DNA of 64,000 bases from positions 34,498-98,497 of IMG/VR virus record IMGVR_UViG_3300012954_000010. One strand, given 5' to 3'. The notes below the pieces were generated by a model. That model made no database searches. It was not told the origin of the DNA and worked only from the letters and a program-made list of their open reading frames with translations. Source of the stretch: a virus. How positions within the stretch are numbered: the stretch's first letter is position 1; each line of letters opens with the position of its first letter. Below are positions 10,964 to 16,723 of this stretch, one piece after another. The position numbers and the translations under genes are program-made.

Positions 10964-11136
10964 CACTCCGTCCAACGCTCAACAAAATCGTCCATATCCT
11001 TCTTACGACGCTTTTGATCTGCAATTTGCTTAAGATACTTTTCACTGTCAACTTCAGTGATCAGTGTCATGCCGCTACGAATAAACTCATCACCTTTATC
11101 TACAGATCCGTCCAGGTGTTGTGGATGTCCCATCAT
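10963..11136 (-). CDS. Small hypothetical protein upstream of gp25
   Basis: 57 aa, charged, with a lysine/arginine-rich C-terminal helix (QKRRKKDMDDFVERW). I do not recognise a family. The ATG overlaps the stop codon of the 232-aa gene as ATGA, and a good Shine-Dalgarno (GGAGG) sits 8 nt upstream, so translational coupling is likely. A second ATG follows immediately, so the start could be one codon later. Membership in the gp25 operon suggests expression with wedge proteins, but no function follows from the sequence. Confidence 0.7.
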   Translation of the reverse strand: MMGHPQHLDGSVDKGDEFIRSGMTLITEVDSEKYLKQIADQKRRKKDMDDFVERWTE

Positions 11137-11831
11137 TTGTTCTCCTCCGTTAGTAGTTGTGGATCAGAACTTTTAGTGGGGTTGCTATCCCGTTCTGCTG
11201 GTGTGGTCCAAAAATAATCATCGGTGTCTCCAAGGCGTCCCCAGGCGGTTCCGTTCTCTACTTGGTATTCTATAGTCGATACCTTGAAGTCGGGCATCAG
11301 GGGCGTCTCAGGTGTGATAGAGAGATCGTATACACGCATCCTATTATTAGGATACAAAGCAAACTGACCATTCTCTAATGCAATGCAATTATGTGACTTG
11401 TGCTCGGCGGGCACTTCACTCACATTATTATCTATAACATCAATGTTCGCGTGATAGTTATCTAATGTAAACAAATACTCACCGCGCATCAAACCATGGT
11501 CTCTAGTTCTCAATTCAATATCCATAGAACTAATAAAACCTTTATTGATGCATCCTACACCGTAGTCCATACAGTTCCAGAATTGTAAATTGGGTAAATC
11601 CATATCTACATTCGGAGTTTTCGGCGTTCGGAGGAACGCGCTTATCGGTAACTTATCATACAAAGCACCATACTCAGGTAGGTAAGTCTCAAAGTAAAAA
11701 GCACGCCCAGGTATCGACTTTGCAGATACCCAGACGCCTCTAACAAACTCACCATGCCCATCCTGATGGTCGCGAAGATATTCTCTACGGACCCATACAG
11801 TCACAGCAGGCAAATTACAAATCAGATTCAT
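11133..11831 (-). CDS. Conserved-looking hypothetical protein in wedge operon
   Basis: 232 aa, soluble, no signal peptide or membrane segment. It is rich in aromatic residues and has a cysteine pair in the middle (NCMDYGVGC). I recall similar unnamed proteins beside gp25 in cyanomyoviruses but cannot assign a function. The start ATG overlaps the TGA of the zinc-finger-like gene before it, and its own TGA overlaps the next ATG. It is therefore in the middle of a chain of coupled genes leading to gp25 and gp6. The opening is beta-strand-like (LPAVTVWVRREYL), and a structural or baseplate-associated role is possible from context only. Confidence 0.75.
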   Translation of the reverse strand: MNLICNLPAVTVWVRREYLRDHQDGHGEFVRGVWVSAKSIPGRAFYFETYLPEYGALYDKLPISAFLRTPKTPNVDMDLPNLQFWNCMDYGVGCINKGFISSMDIELRTRDHGLMRGEYLFTLDNYHANIDVIDNNVSEVPAEHKSHNCIALENGQFALYPNNRMRVYDLSITPETPLMPDFKVSTIEYQVENGTAWGRLGDTDDYFWTTPAERDSNPTKSSDPQLLTEENK

Positions 11832-11974
11832 TTCTCTGTTTTCGGATAGTATACTTCAACATATGAATCACACTTAGGACAGTGGAGGTTAGTTACAAAA
11901 CTATAATCTTCGCAGAGCTCACAATCAGTGTCTCCACCCCAGATAAGTTCTGTATCACAATGCCAACATCTCAC
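11828..11974 (-). CDS. Small zinc-ribbon-like protein (three CxxC knuckles)
   Basis: 48 aa starting with GTG (MRCWHCDTEL). Three CxxC pairs are visible: CWHC at 3-6, CELC at 18-21 and CPKC at 32-35, the spacing of a small treble-clef or zinc ribbon. Such miniproteins bind one zinc ion and may contact nucleic acid or protein; the actual partner is unknown. No ATG exists in frame. The GTG overlaps the stop of the upstream basic protein (GTGA) and its own TGA overlaps the next ATG, both typical of coupled translation here. Confidence 0.7.
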   Translation of the reverse strand: MRCWHCDTELIWGGDTDCELCEDYSFVTNLHCPKCDSYVEVYYPKTEK

Positions 11975-12117
11975 CTGCCCTGACCGCGATAACGCTTGCG
12001 CTTGCCGTTGCGAGAGGTGGCACTATATTTCGTGTGCTGCCCAGAACCCTGACGAGTGCGCTTGGGTTTGGATTCGATGGTGGGTCCGCCACTGAGACCA
12101 ACTTTTGCTCGAGCCAT
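11971..12117 (-). CDS. Small basic protein, cyanophage-type
   Basis: 48 aa, very basic (KPKRTRQGSGQHTKYS, then RNGKRKRYRGQGR), with no acidic patch except one Glu. The composition suggests nucleic-acid binding or an unstructured scaffold role. I recall near-identical short basic proteins in this position of other T4-like cyanophages, but their role is unknown to me. ATG start; the TGA overlaps the GTG of the next gene. It lies 8 nt after the PAAR-like gene. Confidence 0.7.
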   Translation of the reverse strand: MARAKVGLSGGPTIESKPKRTRQGSGQHTKYSATSRNGKRKRYRGQGR

Positions 12118-12125
12118 AATTTAGG

Positions 12126-12581
12126 TTATTGTTTTGTACCGATTAGTATTGTAGGATAAGGAGTGACTCCTGTCAAGTCCCTAAACTTAGGTGTGCCACT
12201 TGGAGCATTGACTGTATCACCACTGACAACGACTCGCTTGCCTTCAAAGAAGACAGTGGTGTTGACCTTCCCAAGGATGTTGAGACGCTCCAACGGTGGT
12301 GGGACAGGTGGTAGTATATTAGGCCATGTTCCTGGAACAGGTAGCGGTGGTCTGTCAGGATCGACAACCAGCATCGGCACACCTGTTGGTGCTTCCTTTG
12401 TAGCACCTGTTCGCAATGTCTTTAATTCTGTTGGATAGTTCGCAGCACCTTGAATAGGATACGCTGGATACTGGGCGCTGATCTCATTCCTAGTCGATGG
12501 AGAGTCCAACGCAGCTCCAGTAACAATCGTACCCTCTAGAGGGTAATCTATACCAGCAACAGGCGAATCATCAGTTGACAT
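12126..12581 (-). CDS. PAAR-like spike-tip candidate
   Basis: 151 aa. The N-terminal two thirds are rich in Pro/Thr/Ser. The C-terminal part reads TVFFEGKRVVVSGDTV and ends PTILIGTKQ, which resembles the short beta-strands of PAAR proteins (Val-rich strand, GD turn, terminal TVLIG). In T4, the PAAR protein gp5.4 caps the gp5 needle and its gene lies between gene 5 and gene 6; this gene is likewise upstream of gp25 and gp6. The zinc-binding His/Cys set of classical PAARs is not obvious, so this could be a divergent member or an unrelated small virion protein. The start overlaps the end of the coiled-coil frame by 11 nt. Confidence 0.45.
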   Translation of the reverse strand: MSTDDSPVAGIDYPLEGTIVTGAALDSPSTRNEISAQYPAYPIQGAANYPTELKTLRTGATKEAPTGVPMLVVDPDRPPLPVPGTWPNILPPVPPPLERLNILGKVNTTVFFEGKRVVVSGDTVNAPSGTPKFRDLTGVTPYPTILIGTKQ

Positions 12582-12786
12582 ACTTACCCATCATTCTGAT
12601 TTTCTCATATAGATCATCCAATGCTTCAGAGATCTTCATGTAACTCTGGGAGTGGGGCGGCTTGTACATCAATTGGGGGTTTTCTAAAGCCTTCACCCTC
12701 AGTTCCAGTCTCTCTAATTTCTCGTGCAGCTTTAGGAGTAGCTCTTTGCACTCGTGCGTCGTCAATTGGGTTTCTTGAGTCATCAT
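12571..12786 (-). CDS. Coiled-coil small protein overlapping another frame
   Basis: 71 aa from the first of two adjacent ATGs (MMTQETQ). The core KELLLKLHEKLERLELRVKA has clear leucine heptads, so a coiled coil is likely. It shares 161 nt with the 85-aa frame at 12626-12883, read one base later. Codons here end often in G or C, unlike neighbouring genes, whereas the other frame has the usual A/T-ending codons. Either both are translated or one is a by-product. Its stop lies 11 nt inside the PAAR-like gene, which favours a genuine translated frame. Confidence 0.5.
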   Translation of the reverse strand: MMTQETQLTTHECKELLLKLHEKLERLELRVKALENPQLMYKPPHSQSYMKISEALDDLYEKIRMMGKYVN

Positions 12787-12883
12787 CTTGTCCAGTGAAT
12801 CGTTGTGCTGCAGCTGCTTCAAATTGATCGCAGAATGCATCGAAGTTATTCAGTATATCTTCGTAGAAGTTGTTTTTGGTCAT
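12626..12883 (-). CDS. Hypothetical protein, dual-coding 3' half
   Basis: 85 aa. The N-terminal third (DILNNFDAFCDQFEAAAAQ) is helical; the rest is polar and Pro/Arg-rich. The ATG overlaps the TGA of the 59-aa gene (ATGA), which argues that at least the N-terminus is translated. Codon use matches the phage. From 12786 on, the same DNA also encodes the coiled-coil frame. No family recognised. Confidence 0.55.
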   Translation of the reverse strand: MTKNNFYEDILNNFDAFCDQFEAAAAQRFTGQDDDSRNPIDDARVQRATPKAAREIRETGTEGEGFRKPPIDVQAAPLPELHEDL

Positions 12884-13059
12884 AGTCCCATCATCTTTCC
12901 AAATGTGGTTGCTTTTCCCCTCCCTGGAAGATCCTTCAGTGGATCGTTTGCAGGGTCCTTGCTGAACCTCAGGTCCATTTCCAGATCATGGAATTTTTTC
13001 TCCAAGGCGTCAATGCGCTCATTGATTTTTCTCAAGGTATATGTTAGTTCAGAATCCAT
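12880..13059 (-). CDS. Short coiled-coil protein, first gene of wedge operon
   Basis: 59 aa (MDSELTYTLRKINERIDALE...). Residues 9-32 form heptads typical of a short coiled coil, followed by a basic, Gly-rich tail (PGRGKATTFGKMMGL). It is the first gene after the late promoter candidate at 13135-13142, with an untranslated leader of about 70 nt. The TGA overlaps the next ATG. Function unknown; small coiled-coil proteins in phage structural operons are often assembly factors, which is inference. Confidence 0.6.
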   Translation of the reverse strand: MDSELTYTLRKINERIDALEKKFHDLEMDLRFSKDPANDPLKDLPGRGKATTFGKMMGL

Positions 13060-13134
13060 AACGACTTTTTGGGCGAATTTTTTGCTGGGAAATTTTTTTA
13101 GATTTCATGGTTTTAAAAAAACCATTTCCAAATA

Positions 13135-13142
13135 TATTTATC
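13135..13142 (-). promoter_or_regulatory. Late promoter of the gp25-gp6-gp7 operon
   Basis: GATAAATA (minus strand) matches the T4-type late box at 7 of 8 positions and lies 76 nt before the first ATG of the wedge operon, after a terminator. The segment between it and the terminator (13143-13206) holds no gene. Confidence 0.6.
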
Positions 13143-13206
13143 GGTCGCTGGGGAACCTTTGTAGGTTAGGAAGGACCCATGTTTTTCGCTTGGCGCCCCT
13201 TACATA

Positions 13207-13236
13207 TAACAAAAGGGGGCAAATCACTGCCCCCTT
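13207..13236 (-). terminator. Rho-independent terminator after the accessory block
   Basis: Nine-base-pair stem (AAGGGGGCA with TGCCCCCTT), six-base loop, then TTTTGTT on the minus strand. It separates the early-type accessory genes from the late wedge operon. The 13237-13310 stretch before it holds no gene I can see. Confidence 0.75.
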
Positions 13237-13310
13237 AGTGTTAATTAGTGGACTTACAGTCTGGGCTCGCCAGTAAAGATGTAGGCGCCGCAGTCCATGC
13301 CACTATGTGA

Positions 13311-13574
13311 TCACAACTCCCACATCATTTCATTCATTTCATCTGCATCAATCGCGGGGTCATTCCACTTAACGCCGTCACCTGTCTCACCCAACATGCG
13401 ACCGATCTGTCCATCCATCATGCAACGGACGAAGCAGTCCCATGGGGTCTCCAGTGTCTGGCGATAGGTCACACATGCCTTAGCGGTGTTGTAGAGAAAC
13501 TCATCGTTGCCGATCCAGAGGGAAGCGTTCCAAGTTTCGTAGTTTGCCCAACCGTTGTAGGTAGTGTCGCTCAT
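13311..13574 (-). CDS. Conserved phage protein with NYETWN motif
   Basis: 87 aa from the ATG preceded by AAAGGA. It contains NGWANYETWNASLWIGNDE, the hallmark of a small protein family common in phages and known to me only as a domain of unknown function. A longer in-frame GTG start (13631) would run through the promoter and is rejected. Its leader is nearly identical to those of the genes starting at 14905 and 20676, so the three are probably co-regulated. A terminator follows. Confidence 0.75.
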   Translation of the reverse strand: MSDTTYNGWANYETWNASLWIGNDEFLYNTAKACVTYRQTLETPWDCFVRCMMDGQIGRMLGETGDGVKWNDPAIDADEMNEMMWEL

Positions 13575-13596
13575 GATGTCCTTTGTTGTGTATGTA

Positions 13597-13833
13597 CTAA
13601 TTATAGGCGGGCATACAGGAAGTGCCACCACGCATGTGGCAGTTTACCCACTGTCCCAATGACCTGTCCCCTGCGATCATCAATGCTAAGATGTCACGCT
13701 TGCGAGTCTTGAAGGTGTACTCTGCCGAAGGGGTCTTAAACCAGCGCACTCTACAGGTGCCCGTGAAGGGGTTGACTCTCAGCGTCCACACGCTGCGGGA
13801 GATGCTGGGAGAGGTGCAGGAAATGTCAATCAT
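13597..13833 (-). CDS. KTSC-like small protein
   Basis: 78 aa. VWTLRVNPFTGTCRVRW, an aromatic strand, then DRSLGQWVN fit the pattern of KTSC domains (beta-strands ending in a S-x-G-x-aromatic-x-N helix). KTSC domains occur in phage and bacterial proteins and have been linked to RNA binding; no substrate can be read here. It starts within the previous gene (8-nt overlap ATGATTGA), and its stop codon falls directly after the TATAAT of the next promoter, so that promoter lies in the end of this gene. A second KTSC gene lies at 16724-16963. Confidence 0.55.
   Translation of the reverse strand: MIDISCTSPSISRSVWTLRVNPFTGTCRVRWFKTPSAEYTFKTRKRDILALMIAGDRSLGQWVNCHMRGGTSCMPAYN
13600..13628 (-). promoter_or_regulatory. 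Host-type promoter for the 13574 gene
   Basis: GTGGCA (weak -35), 17-nt spacer, TATAAT. The leader downstream, ending CATACACAACAAAGGACATC before ATG, is shared with two other genes. Confidence 0.6.
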
Positions 13834-13960
13834 AAATGGGGGCGAACAGTTGGTAGTAGAAGTCGTCGAAAATTTTGAACTGGTAGGAGGTCTCTGTTAG
13901 TGCGTCATCCTGTCCAGCGTTCCAGCAGTCTAGCACTGCGTCGTAAGTTTTTTCTGTCAT
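13826..13960 (-). CDS. Short hypothetical protein
   Basis: 44 aa, acidic and aromatic-rich (the C-terminal part reads FKIFDDFYYQLFAPIYD). ATG start 8 nt after the stop of the 67-aa gene; the stop overlaps the KTSC-like start. The tight packing and normal codon use suggest that it is translated. No family recognised. Confidence 0.55.
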   Translation of the reverse strand: MTEKTYDAVLDCWNAGQDDALTETSYQFKIFDDFYYQLFAPIYD

Positions 13961-13968
13961 GGCGGGCA

Positions 13969-14172
13969 TCAGTGGCGGTCGCTGATGTTCCAATATCCCC
14001 AGTTGTCATATCGGGGGGCGGGTTCCAGACCCTGACGCACACGCTCGCGGTATGCTGTCTCTGCTGCCATTTGCTTTCTGATGCTGTCCATCGCTGCTTG
14101 CATGATGGGTGAAGGGTTCTCATTGTGAAGGAAGAGACCGTCTTCTGATTTGATGAGTTTGGTTTTGTTCAT
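13969..14172 (-). CDS. Small hypothetical protein
   Basis: 67 aa, charged (MNKTKLIKSEDG...). The middle IMQAAMDSIRKQMAAETAYR is helical and the tail PRYDNWGYWN is aromatic. A TATAAT lies only 6 nt before the ATG, so a transcript from that box would be nearly leaderless. It heads a three-gene run (67, 44 and 78 aa) ending at the promoter near 13600. Function unknown. Confidence 0.6.
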   Translation of the reverse strand: MNKTKLIKSEDGLFLHNENPSPIMQAAMDSIRKQMAAETAYRERVRQGLEPAPRYDNWGYWNISDRH

Positions 14173-14178
14173 GTCTTT

Positions 14179-14198
14179 ATTATAGGGGGCGCTGCCCC
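14179..14198 (-). promoter_or_regulatory. Hairpin followed by -10 box before the 14172 gene
   Basis: GGGGC-AGC-GCCCC hairpin directly after the TAG of the upstream gene, then CTATAAT six bases before the next ATG. There is no convincing -35. It may be a processing or termination hairpin combined with a start signal. Confidence 0.4.
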
Positions 14199-14428
14199 TA
14201 ATTGGTGACAGGGTAGACCACTTCGTCAGGTGTCACACGAACCCACTTCATTGCTGCCTGTGTGCCTATCTTCCAGATCATGGCGTCTTCACCCAGTTCA
14301 GCGGCGAGACGGTAGGCGGCGTTCATGTTGGTGGCATACTCGCAACCGTGCCCGTCCAACTTTGCCCACGATGCAGGTTGCACAGCGAAGAGGCGCTGTC
14401 CCTCGGTTGGTCGTTTGATTTCGTTCAT
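14198..14428 (-). CDS. Small hypothetical protein next to HicA-like gene
   Basis: 76 aa (MNEIKRPTEGQRLF...), mixed alpha/beta with an Ala-rich helix (NAAYRLAAELGEDAMIWK). I recognise no family. Its ATG overlaps the TGA of the HicA-like gene, the position where an antitoxin would be expected. However, it lacks a clear HicB signature (no DxxG strand and no ribbon-helix-helix). The RNase-inhibiting role is therefore only a possibility. Confidence 0.6.
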   Translation of the reverse strand: MNEIKRPTEGQRLFAVQPASWAKLDGHGCEYATNMNAAYRLAAELGEDAMIWKIGTQAAMKWVRVTPDEVVYPVTN

Positions 14429-14598
14429 GCTGCTTTGTTTAATTGTTTTGCTATGTTGGACGCCACGAACGGGCGGGGTCGATATGGTATGGTTATTTGC
14501 TTACCCGAAGGGTGGCGAAAAACCATGTGCTTTGATCCGTTACGGTGCAGGACCCAGCCCCGCACCTTTGCAAGTTTGACCAATTGCTTTGGCGTCAT
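14425..14598 (-). CDS. HicA-like (YcfA family) small protein
   Basis: 57 aa: a short N-terminal helix (MTPKQLVKLAKVRGW), then VLHRNGSKHMVFRHPSGK, QITIPYRPRP and a C-terminal helix ending NIAKQLNKAA. This is the double-stranded RNA-binding-like fold order of HicA mRNA interferases: GS(K)H holding the catalytic His, a FRHP strand and the I-x-(I/V)-P strand. HicA toxins are usually paired with HicB; here only the 76-aa gene overlaps it. It starts one base after the stop of the 101-aa gene. It could act on host mRNA or be a domesticated RNA-binding protein. Confidence 0.65.
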   Translation of the reverse strand: MTPKQLVKLAKVRGWVLHRNGSKHMVFRHPSGKQITIPYRPRPFVASNIAKQLNKAA

Positions 14599-14599
14599 G

Positions 14600-14905
14600 T
14601 CAGACGAAGGCGGTTTCCGTTTGCAGTTCAGAGATTAGCACTGCTTCCTGACGGAAGGCGCGTTTGTAATCATTCGCAACATCTACGAACAGAGGCATCA
14701 TCTCAGCGACCTGAGACTCAGGCATCTCAATGTAGAAGATTTTGGTCTCCTCCATCTCACCTTTCCAAAAACCGACGCCATCGATGAAAGTACCGAATTC
14801 AAACCGTGGCATGATGCTAGTACGGATGAACTCGTTCATCATTCCGTCGCTGACTTTGCCACTGTCGGGGATGTTGCGTCCCATTGTGATTTCGAGTCTG
14901 ATCAT
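14600..14905 (-). CDS. Hypothetical protein upstream of HicA-like gene
   Basis: 101 aa from the ATG preceded by AAAGGACAGC (MIRLEITMGRNIPDSG...). A longer in-frame TTG start is rejected because it would cross the promoter. It is mostly beta with one helix (ESQVAEMMPLFVDVANDYKR). No family recognised. It heads a three-gene unit with the HicA-like and 76-aa genes. The leader TATACACAACAAAGGACA is shared with the 20676 gene and nearly with the 13574 gene. Confidence 0.7.
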   Translation of the reverse strand: MIRLEITMGRNIPDSGKVSDGMMNEFIRTSIMPRFEFGTFIDGVGFWKGEMEETKIFYIEMPESQVAEMMPLFVDVANDYKRAFRQEAVLISELQTETAFV

Positions 14906-14930
14906 GCTGTCCTTTGTTGTGTATACAGTT

Positions 14931-14985
14931 ATTATAGAGGATGGGGCAGACCTTGCTACCCCTACTGTGCCACTACCACAACTGG
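14931..14985 (-). promoter_or_regulatory. -10 box with upstream CCAGT-N6-AGTGGCACA element
   Basis: TATAAT at 14931-14936. The upstream element (plus strand TGTGCCACT accaca ACTGG, 14966-14985) ends 29 nt before it. A GGGG...CCCC hairpin lies between. It serves the 101-aa/HicA-like unit. Confidence 0.55.
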
Positions 14986-15131
14986 TCTTCAAACCGTTGA
15001 CGGGCGATCCATTCGCAGTGTTCAATGAGGGCGGCGTCTGTCATAGTGTCCGCTATGCCCGATTGCTTCATTGATGCCATTTCCTCGTCATAGAATTCTA
15101 ATAGCATGTCTTCATGATGGGGACTACTCAT
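14973..15131 (-). CDS. Small acidic hypothetical protein
   Basis: 52 aa from ATG at 15131 (MSSPHHEDMLLEFYDEE...). The start overlaps the stop of the 64-aa gene by 8 nt (ATGAGTAG), a spacing seen repeatedly in this block. It is mostly acidic helices. The stop codon lies inside the upstream promoter element of the next unit. Function unknown. Confidence 0.6.
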   Translation of the reverse strand: MSSPHHEDMLLEFYDEEMASMKQSGIADTMTDAALIEHCEWIARQRFEDQLW

Positions 15132-15318
15132 ATTCACCCCCGTGAAATGCTTCATGTGCATCTAGGACGAAATCAATAATTTCATCTGTAGCACTGCAAC
15201 TGAATCTATCACAGAACCAGTCGAGGGTCATTTCTGCTGACCACATTGTGTCTAGCATGAATGCTTGAAGTTCAAGCAGGTTGTCATCGTTGATGACTGC
15301 GTTGATGTTTTGTCTCAT
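15124..15318 (-). CDS. Small hypothetical protein
   Basis: 64 aa (MRQNINAVINDDNLLELQ...), acidic and helical with a Cys pair (FCDRFSC). The ATG lies 6 nt after a TATAAT, so translation may be leaderless. An in-frame TTG 18 nt upstream has no ribosome site. It is coupled to the 52-aa gene. No family recognised. Confidence 0.6.
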   Translation of the reverse strand: MRQNINAVINDDNLLELQAFMLDTMWSAEMTLDWFCDRFSCSATDEIIDFVLDAHEAFHGGEYE

Positions 15319-15324
15319 GTGCTT

Positions 15325-15379
15325 ATTATAGGGCAAGGGGTCAGCAGTTCAACCCAGGCTGTGCCACTACGGGAACTGG
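15325..15379 (-). promoter_or_regulatory. Promoter plus CCAGT-N6-AGTGGCACA element
   Basis: TTGAAC, 16-nt spacer, TATAAT (15325-15352). The upstream element (plus strand TGTGCCACT acggga ACTGG, 15360-15379) ends 29 nt before the -10, exactly as at 14931-14985. The element lies within the last codons of the 82-aa gene. Confidence 0.6.
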
Positions 15380-15589
15380 TCCGTATATGTGGTTCATTAG
15401 GTCCCGCACTCTCTCGCGGTCTATACTGTCACCGTCACCCCAGTCCCAGTGATCCATTGCATCATTACACCTGTCGAGGTACATTAACAATGCATAGGAA
15501 ATTTGTTCCTTAGTTCTGTTCTGTGCATACATGCCACCCTGACCATAATAAGAGTAGACATAGTTGATGAATTCGTTGAAGTCTTTCAT
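15341..15589 (-). CDS. Conserved cyanophage-type hypothetical protein
   Basis: 82 aa. FINYVYSYYGQGGMYA, then the pattern TKEQISYALLMYL and GDGDSIDRERVRDLM resemble an unnamed family I recall from cyanophages (opening helix, GGMYA turn, GDS(I/L)DRE-VRD motif). It is soluble and acidic, with a good ATG start 5 nt after the preceding stop. The last nine codons overlap the promoter element of the next gene. Function unknown. Confidence 0.7.
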   Translation of the reverse strand: MKDFNEFINYVYSYYGQGGMYAQNRTKEQISYALLMYLDRCNDAMDHWDWGDGDSIDRERVRDLMNHIYGPVPVVAQPGLNC

Positions 15590-15594
15590 GTTAA

Positions 15595-15777
15595 TTAAGC
15601 AAATAGTGGACGCATGTACTCTTTAAATTCCTCGCGCTTAGCATCAGCAAGGACCTTTAACTCTGTTTCAGAGAGATGCTTATATCTGAAATCTGCTTTC
15701 ATCTCATCATAACATGCCTGACTTATTCCTTTGTCAGTGATGTCATATTCATGAAGTTGAATGTGCTTAAAGAACAT
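15595..15777 (-). CDS. Small charged helical protein
   Basis: 60 aa (MFFKHIQLHEYDITDKG...), helical and charged at the C-terminus (ETELKVLADAKREEFKEYM). ATG start immediately after the T-run of a terminator-like hairpin, so expression may depend on read-through or on the -10-like box inside that hairpin. Function unknown. Confidence 0.55.
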   Translation of the reverse strand: MFFKHIQLHEYDITDKGISQACYDEMKADFRYKHLSETELKVLADAKREEFKEYMRPLFA

Positions 15778-15779
15778 AA

Positions 15780-15822
15780 TAAAAAAATCCTGTACATCTA
15801 TACAATAGACGATCAGGATTTA
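15780..15822 (-). terminator. Terminator or attenuator hairpin before the 60-aa gene
   Basis: AATCCTG ... CAGGATT stem enclosing a smaller TCTAT-TGT-ATAGA hairpin, then seven T on the minus strand. The T-run ends at the ATG of the following gene, which looks like an attenuation arrangement. Confidence 0.6.
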
Positions 15823-15836
15823 AATGCAACACATAG

Positions 15837-15856
15837 TGTGCCACTTTTAAGATTGG
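15837..15856 (-). promoter_or_regulatory. CCAAT-N6-AGTGGCACA element copy
   Basis: Plus strand TGTGCCACT tttaag ATTGG. A TATTGT lies 29 nt further along the minus strand (inside the hairpin), a weak -10 at the spacing seen in the other copies. Confidence 0.45.
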
Positions 15857-15957
15857 ACGGTGTAGTCAATTTCTACATTGCTTTGTGTGCTATCATCAAA
15901 AAAGAGTTCATTGTCATCCTGTAGAAGTGATTCAGCAATCATTTCTTCATTAGTCAT
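15847..15957 (-). CDS. Very short acidic protein with its own strong promoter
   Basis: 36 aa (MTNEEMIAESLLQDDNELF...), highly acidic, no cysteine. It has a clear ribosome site (GGGAG, 9 nt before ATG) and a consensus promoter at 15986-16015. Short acidic phage proteins driven by strong early promoters are often host-takeover factors, which is inference only. Its stop lies within the promoter element that follows. Confidence 0.65.
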   Translation of the reverse strand: MTNEEMIAESLLQDDNELFFDDSTQSNVEIDYTVQS

Positions 15958-15985
15958 AATACTCTCCCTAGAAAATACACTACTA

Positions 15986-16015
15986 ATTATAATGCTTAAG
16001 CACCTTTTTTGTCAA
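15986..16015 (-). promoter_or_regulatory. Consensus sigma70 promoter
   Basis: TTGACA, 18-nt spacer, TATAAT: both hexamers perfect. It drives the 36-aa acidic gene. The 16016-16095 stretch upstream holds no gene. Confidence 0.85.
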
Positions 16016-16095
16016 TATAAAAATAAACCACGGCAAAAGATGATCGTTCGTCGATGTCGGAACGTACTTCATTATTGTGGGGGTAAGGGTATATT

Positions 16096-16122
16096 AAAAA
16101 GGGGGAGCAACGCGGCTCCCCC
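16096..16122 (-). terminator. Strong rho-independent terminator
   Basis: Eight-base-pair GGGGGAGC/GCTCCCCC stem, six-base loop, then five T on the minus strand, directly after the 107-aa gene. Confidence 0.85.
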
Positions 16123-16132
16123 ATATATTATA

Positions 16133-16456
16133 TCATGCTGCTCTGAATTCGTAACCGTTGATGAACTGGTATTGCTTACCGCCATCCATCACATACCACA
16201 CAAAATCTTTCTGAAATACGCCATCAGTGAAAGCGTTACAGAATTGGTTGATGATTGCATTAAGTCTAGACTTAGTGGTGTTGGATTGCCATCCACCATC
16301 AAAGATCTTAACGAAGTCATCACCAAGGGTAGCGATGTGGTTGCCGTGCAAATGTACATAGGTCATGCCGTTGCAGTTGGTGACTTCTGTGTTACCAGAT
16401 CTCCAATCCTTGCAGTTGGCGATGGCGCTGTTCATTTGCTGTTCAATCTTACGCAT
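16133..16456 (-). CDS. Conserved phage protein (HGN...TTKSRLNA family)
   Basis: 107 aa from ATG at 16456. It contains VHLHGNHIATLGDD, DGGWQSNTTKSRLNAII and a closing FQKDFVWYVMDGGKQ strand pair, which I recall from a small widespread phage family of unknown function. A TTG-started longer frame is rejected because it runs through intergenic sequence. It is followed by a strong terminator, so it ends its transcript. Confidence 0.75.
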   Translation of the reverse strand: MRKIEQQMNSAIANCKDWRSGNTEVTNCNGMTYVHLHGNHIATLGDDFVKIFDGGWQSNTTKSRLNAIINQFCNAFTDGVFQKDFVWYVMDGGKQYQFINGYEFRAA

Positions 16457-16527
16457 GAGAGTCGGTGTTGTGTTGACTCTTTTAATATGACACAAAAAAT
16501 CGAGGTGTGCAACCACTAGTGGACAGT

Positions 16528-16686
16528 TCAATAACTGTCATAGTATTCATCGACCTCGCGTTTGAATTTGTTAACCTTCTTTTTGGATTGCCGCCGAATG
16601 TTTTTCACTTCATAACCGAAGTCTTCAAAATCATCCTGCAATTCTTTATACTTACTGGACTCGTACTTACCGTGTCTCTTACCCAT
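16528..16686 (-). CDS. Small basic protein
   Basis: 52 aa: MGKRHGKYESSKYKEL..., then RRQSKKKVNKFKREVDEYY. It is strongly basic in the middle with an acidic tail. Similar short proteins occur in other cyanomyoviruses as I recall; function unknown. A GACAGT/ACTGTC inverted repeat follows its stop. Confidence 0.65.
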   Translation of the reverse strand: MGKRHGKYESSKYKELQDDFEDFGYEVKNIRRQSKKKVNKFKREVDEYYDSY

Positions 16687-16723
16687 GGTCTAGTTTGTAT
16701 TACTCTACTGCCGAAAGTGATAA

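Noticed and set aside
12163-12438. Alternative frames of 77 and 91 codons over the PAAR-like gene
   Set aside because: No start signal and they conflict with a coupled minus-strand gene; they arise from Pro/Gly-rich codons.
13290-13310. ATGCCACT as a further copy of the upstream element
   Set aside because: The second half does not match and no -10 lies at 28-30 nt.
13905-14123. A 72-codon minus frame (Arg/Ser-rich) over the 67-aa and 44-aa genes
   Set aside because: It crosses two coupled genes with better starts and codon use.
16430-16500. Plus-strand TTGACT near a TATA-like stretch as a plus-strand promoter
   Set aside because: No plus-strand gene follows it.
15878-16519. A 213-codon plus-strand frame
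   Set aside because: It runs through a consensus promoter, a strong terminator and the 107-aa gene, all on the minus strand.
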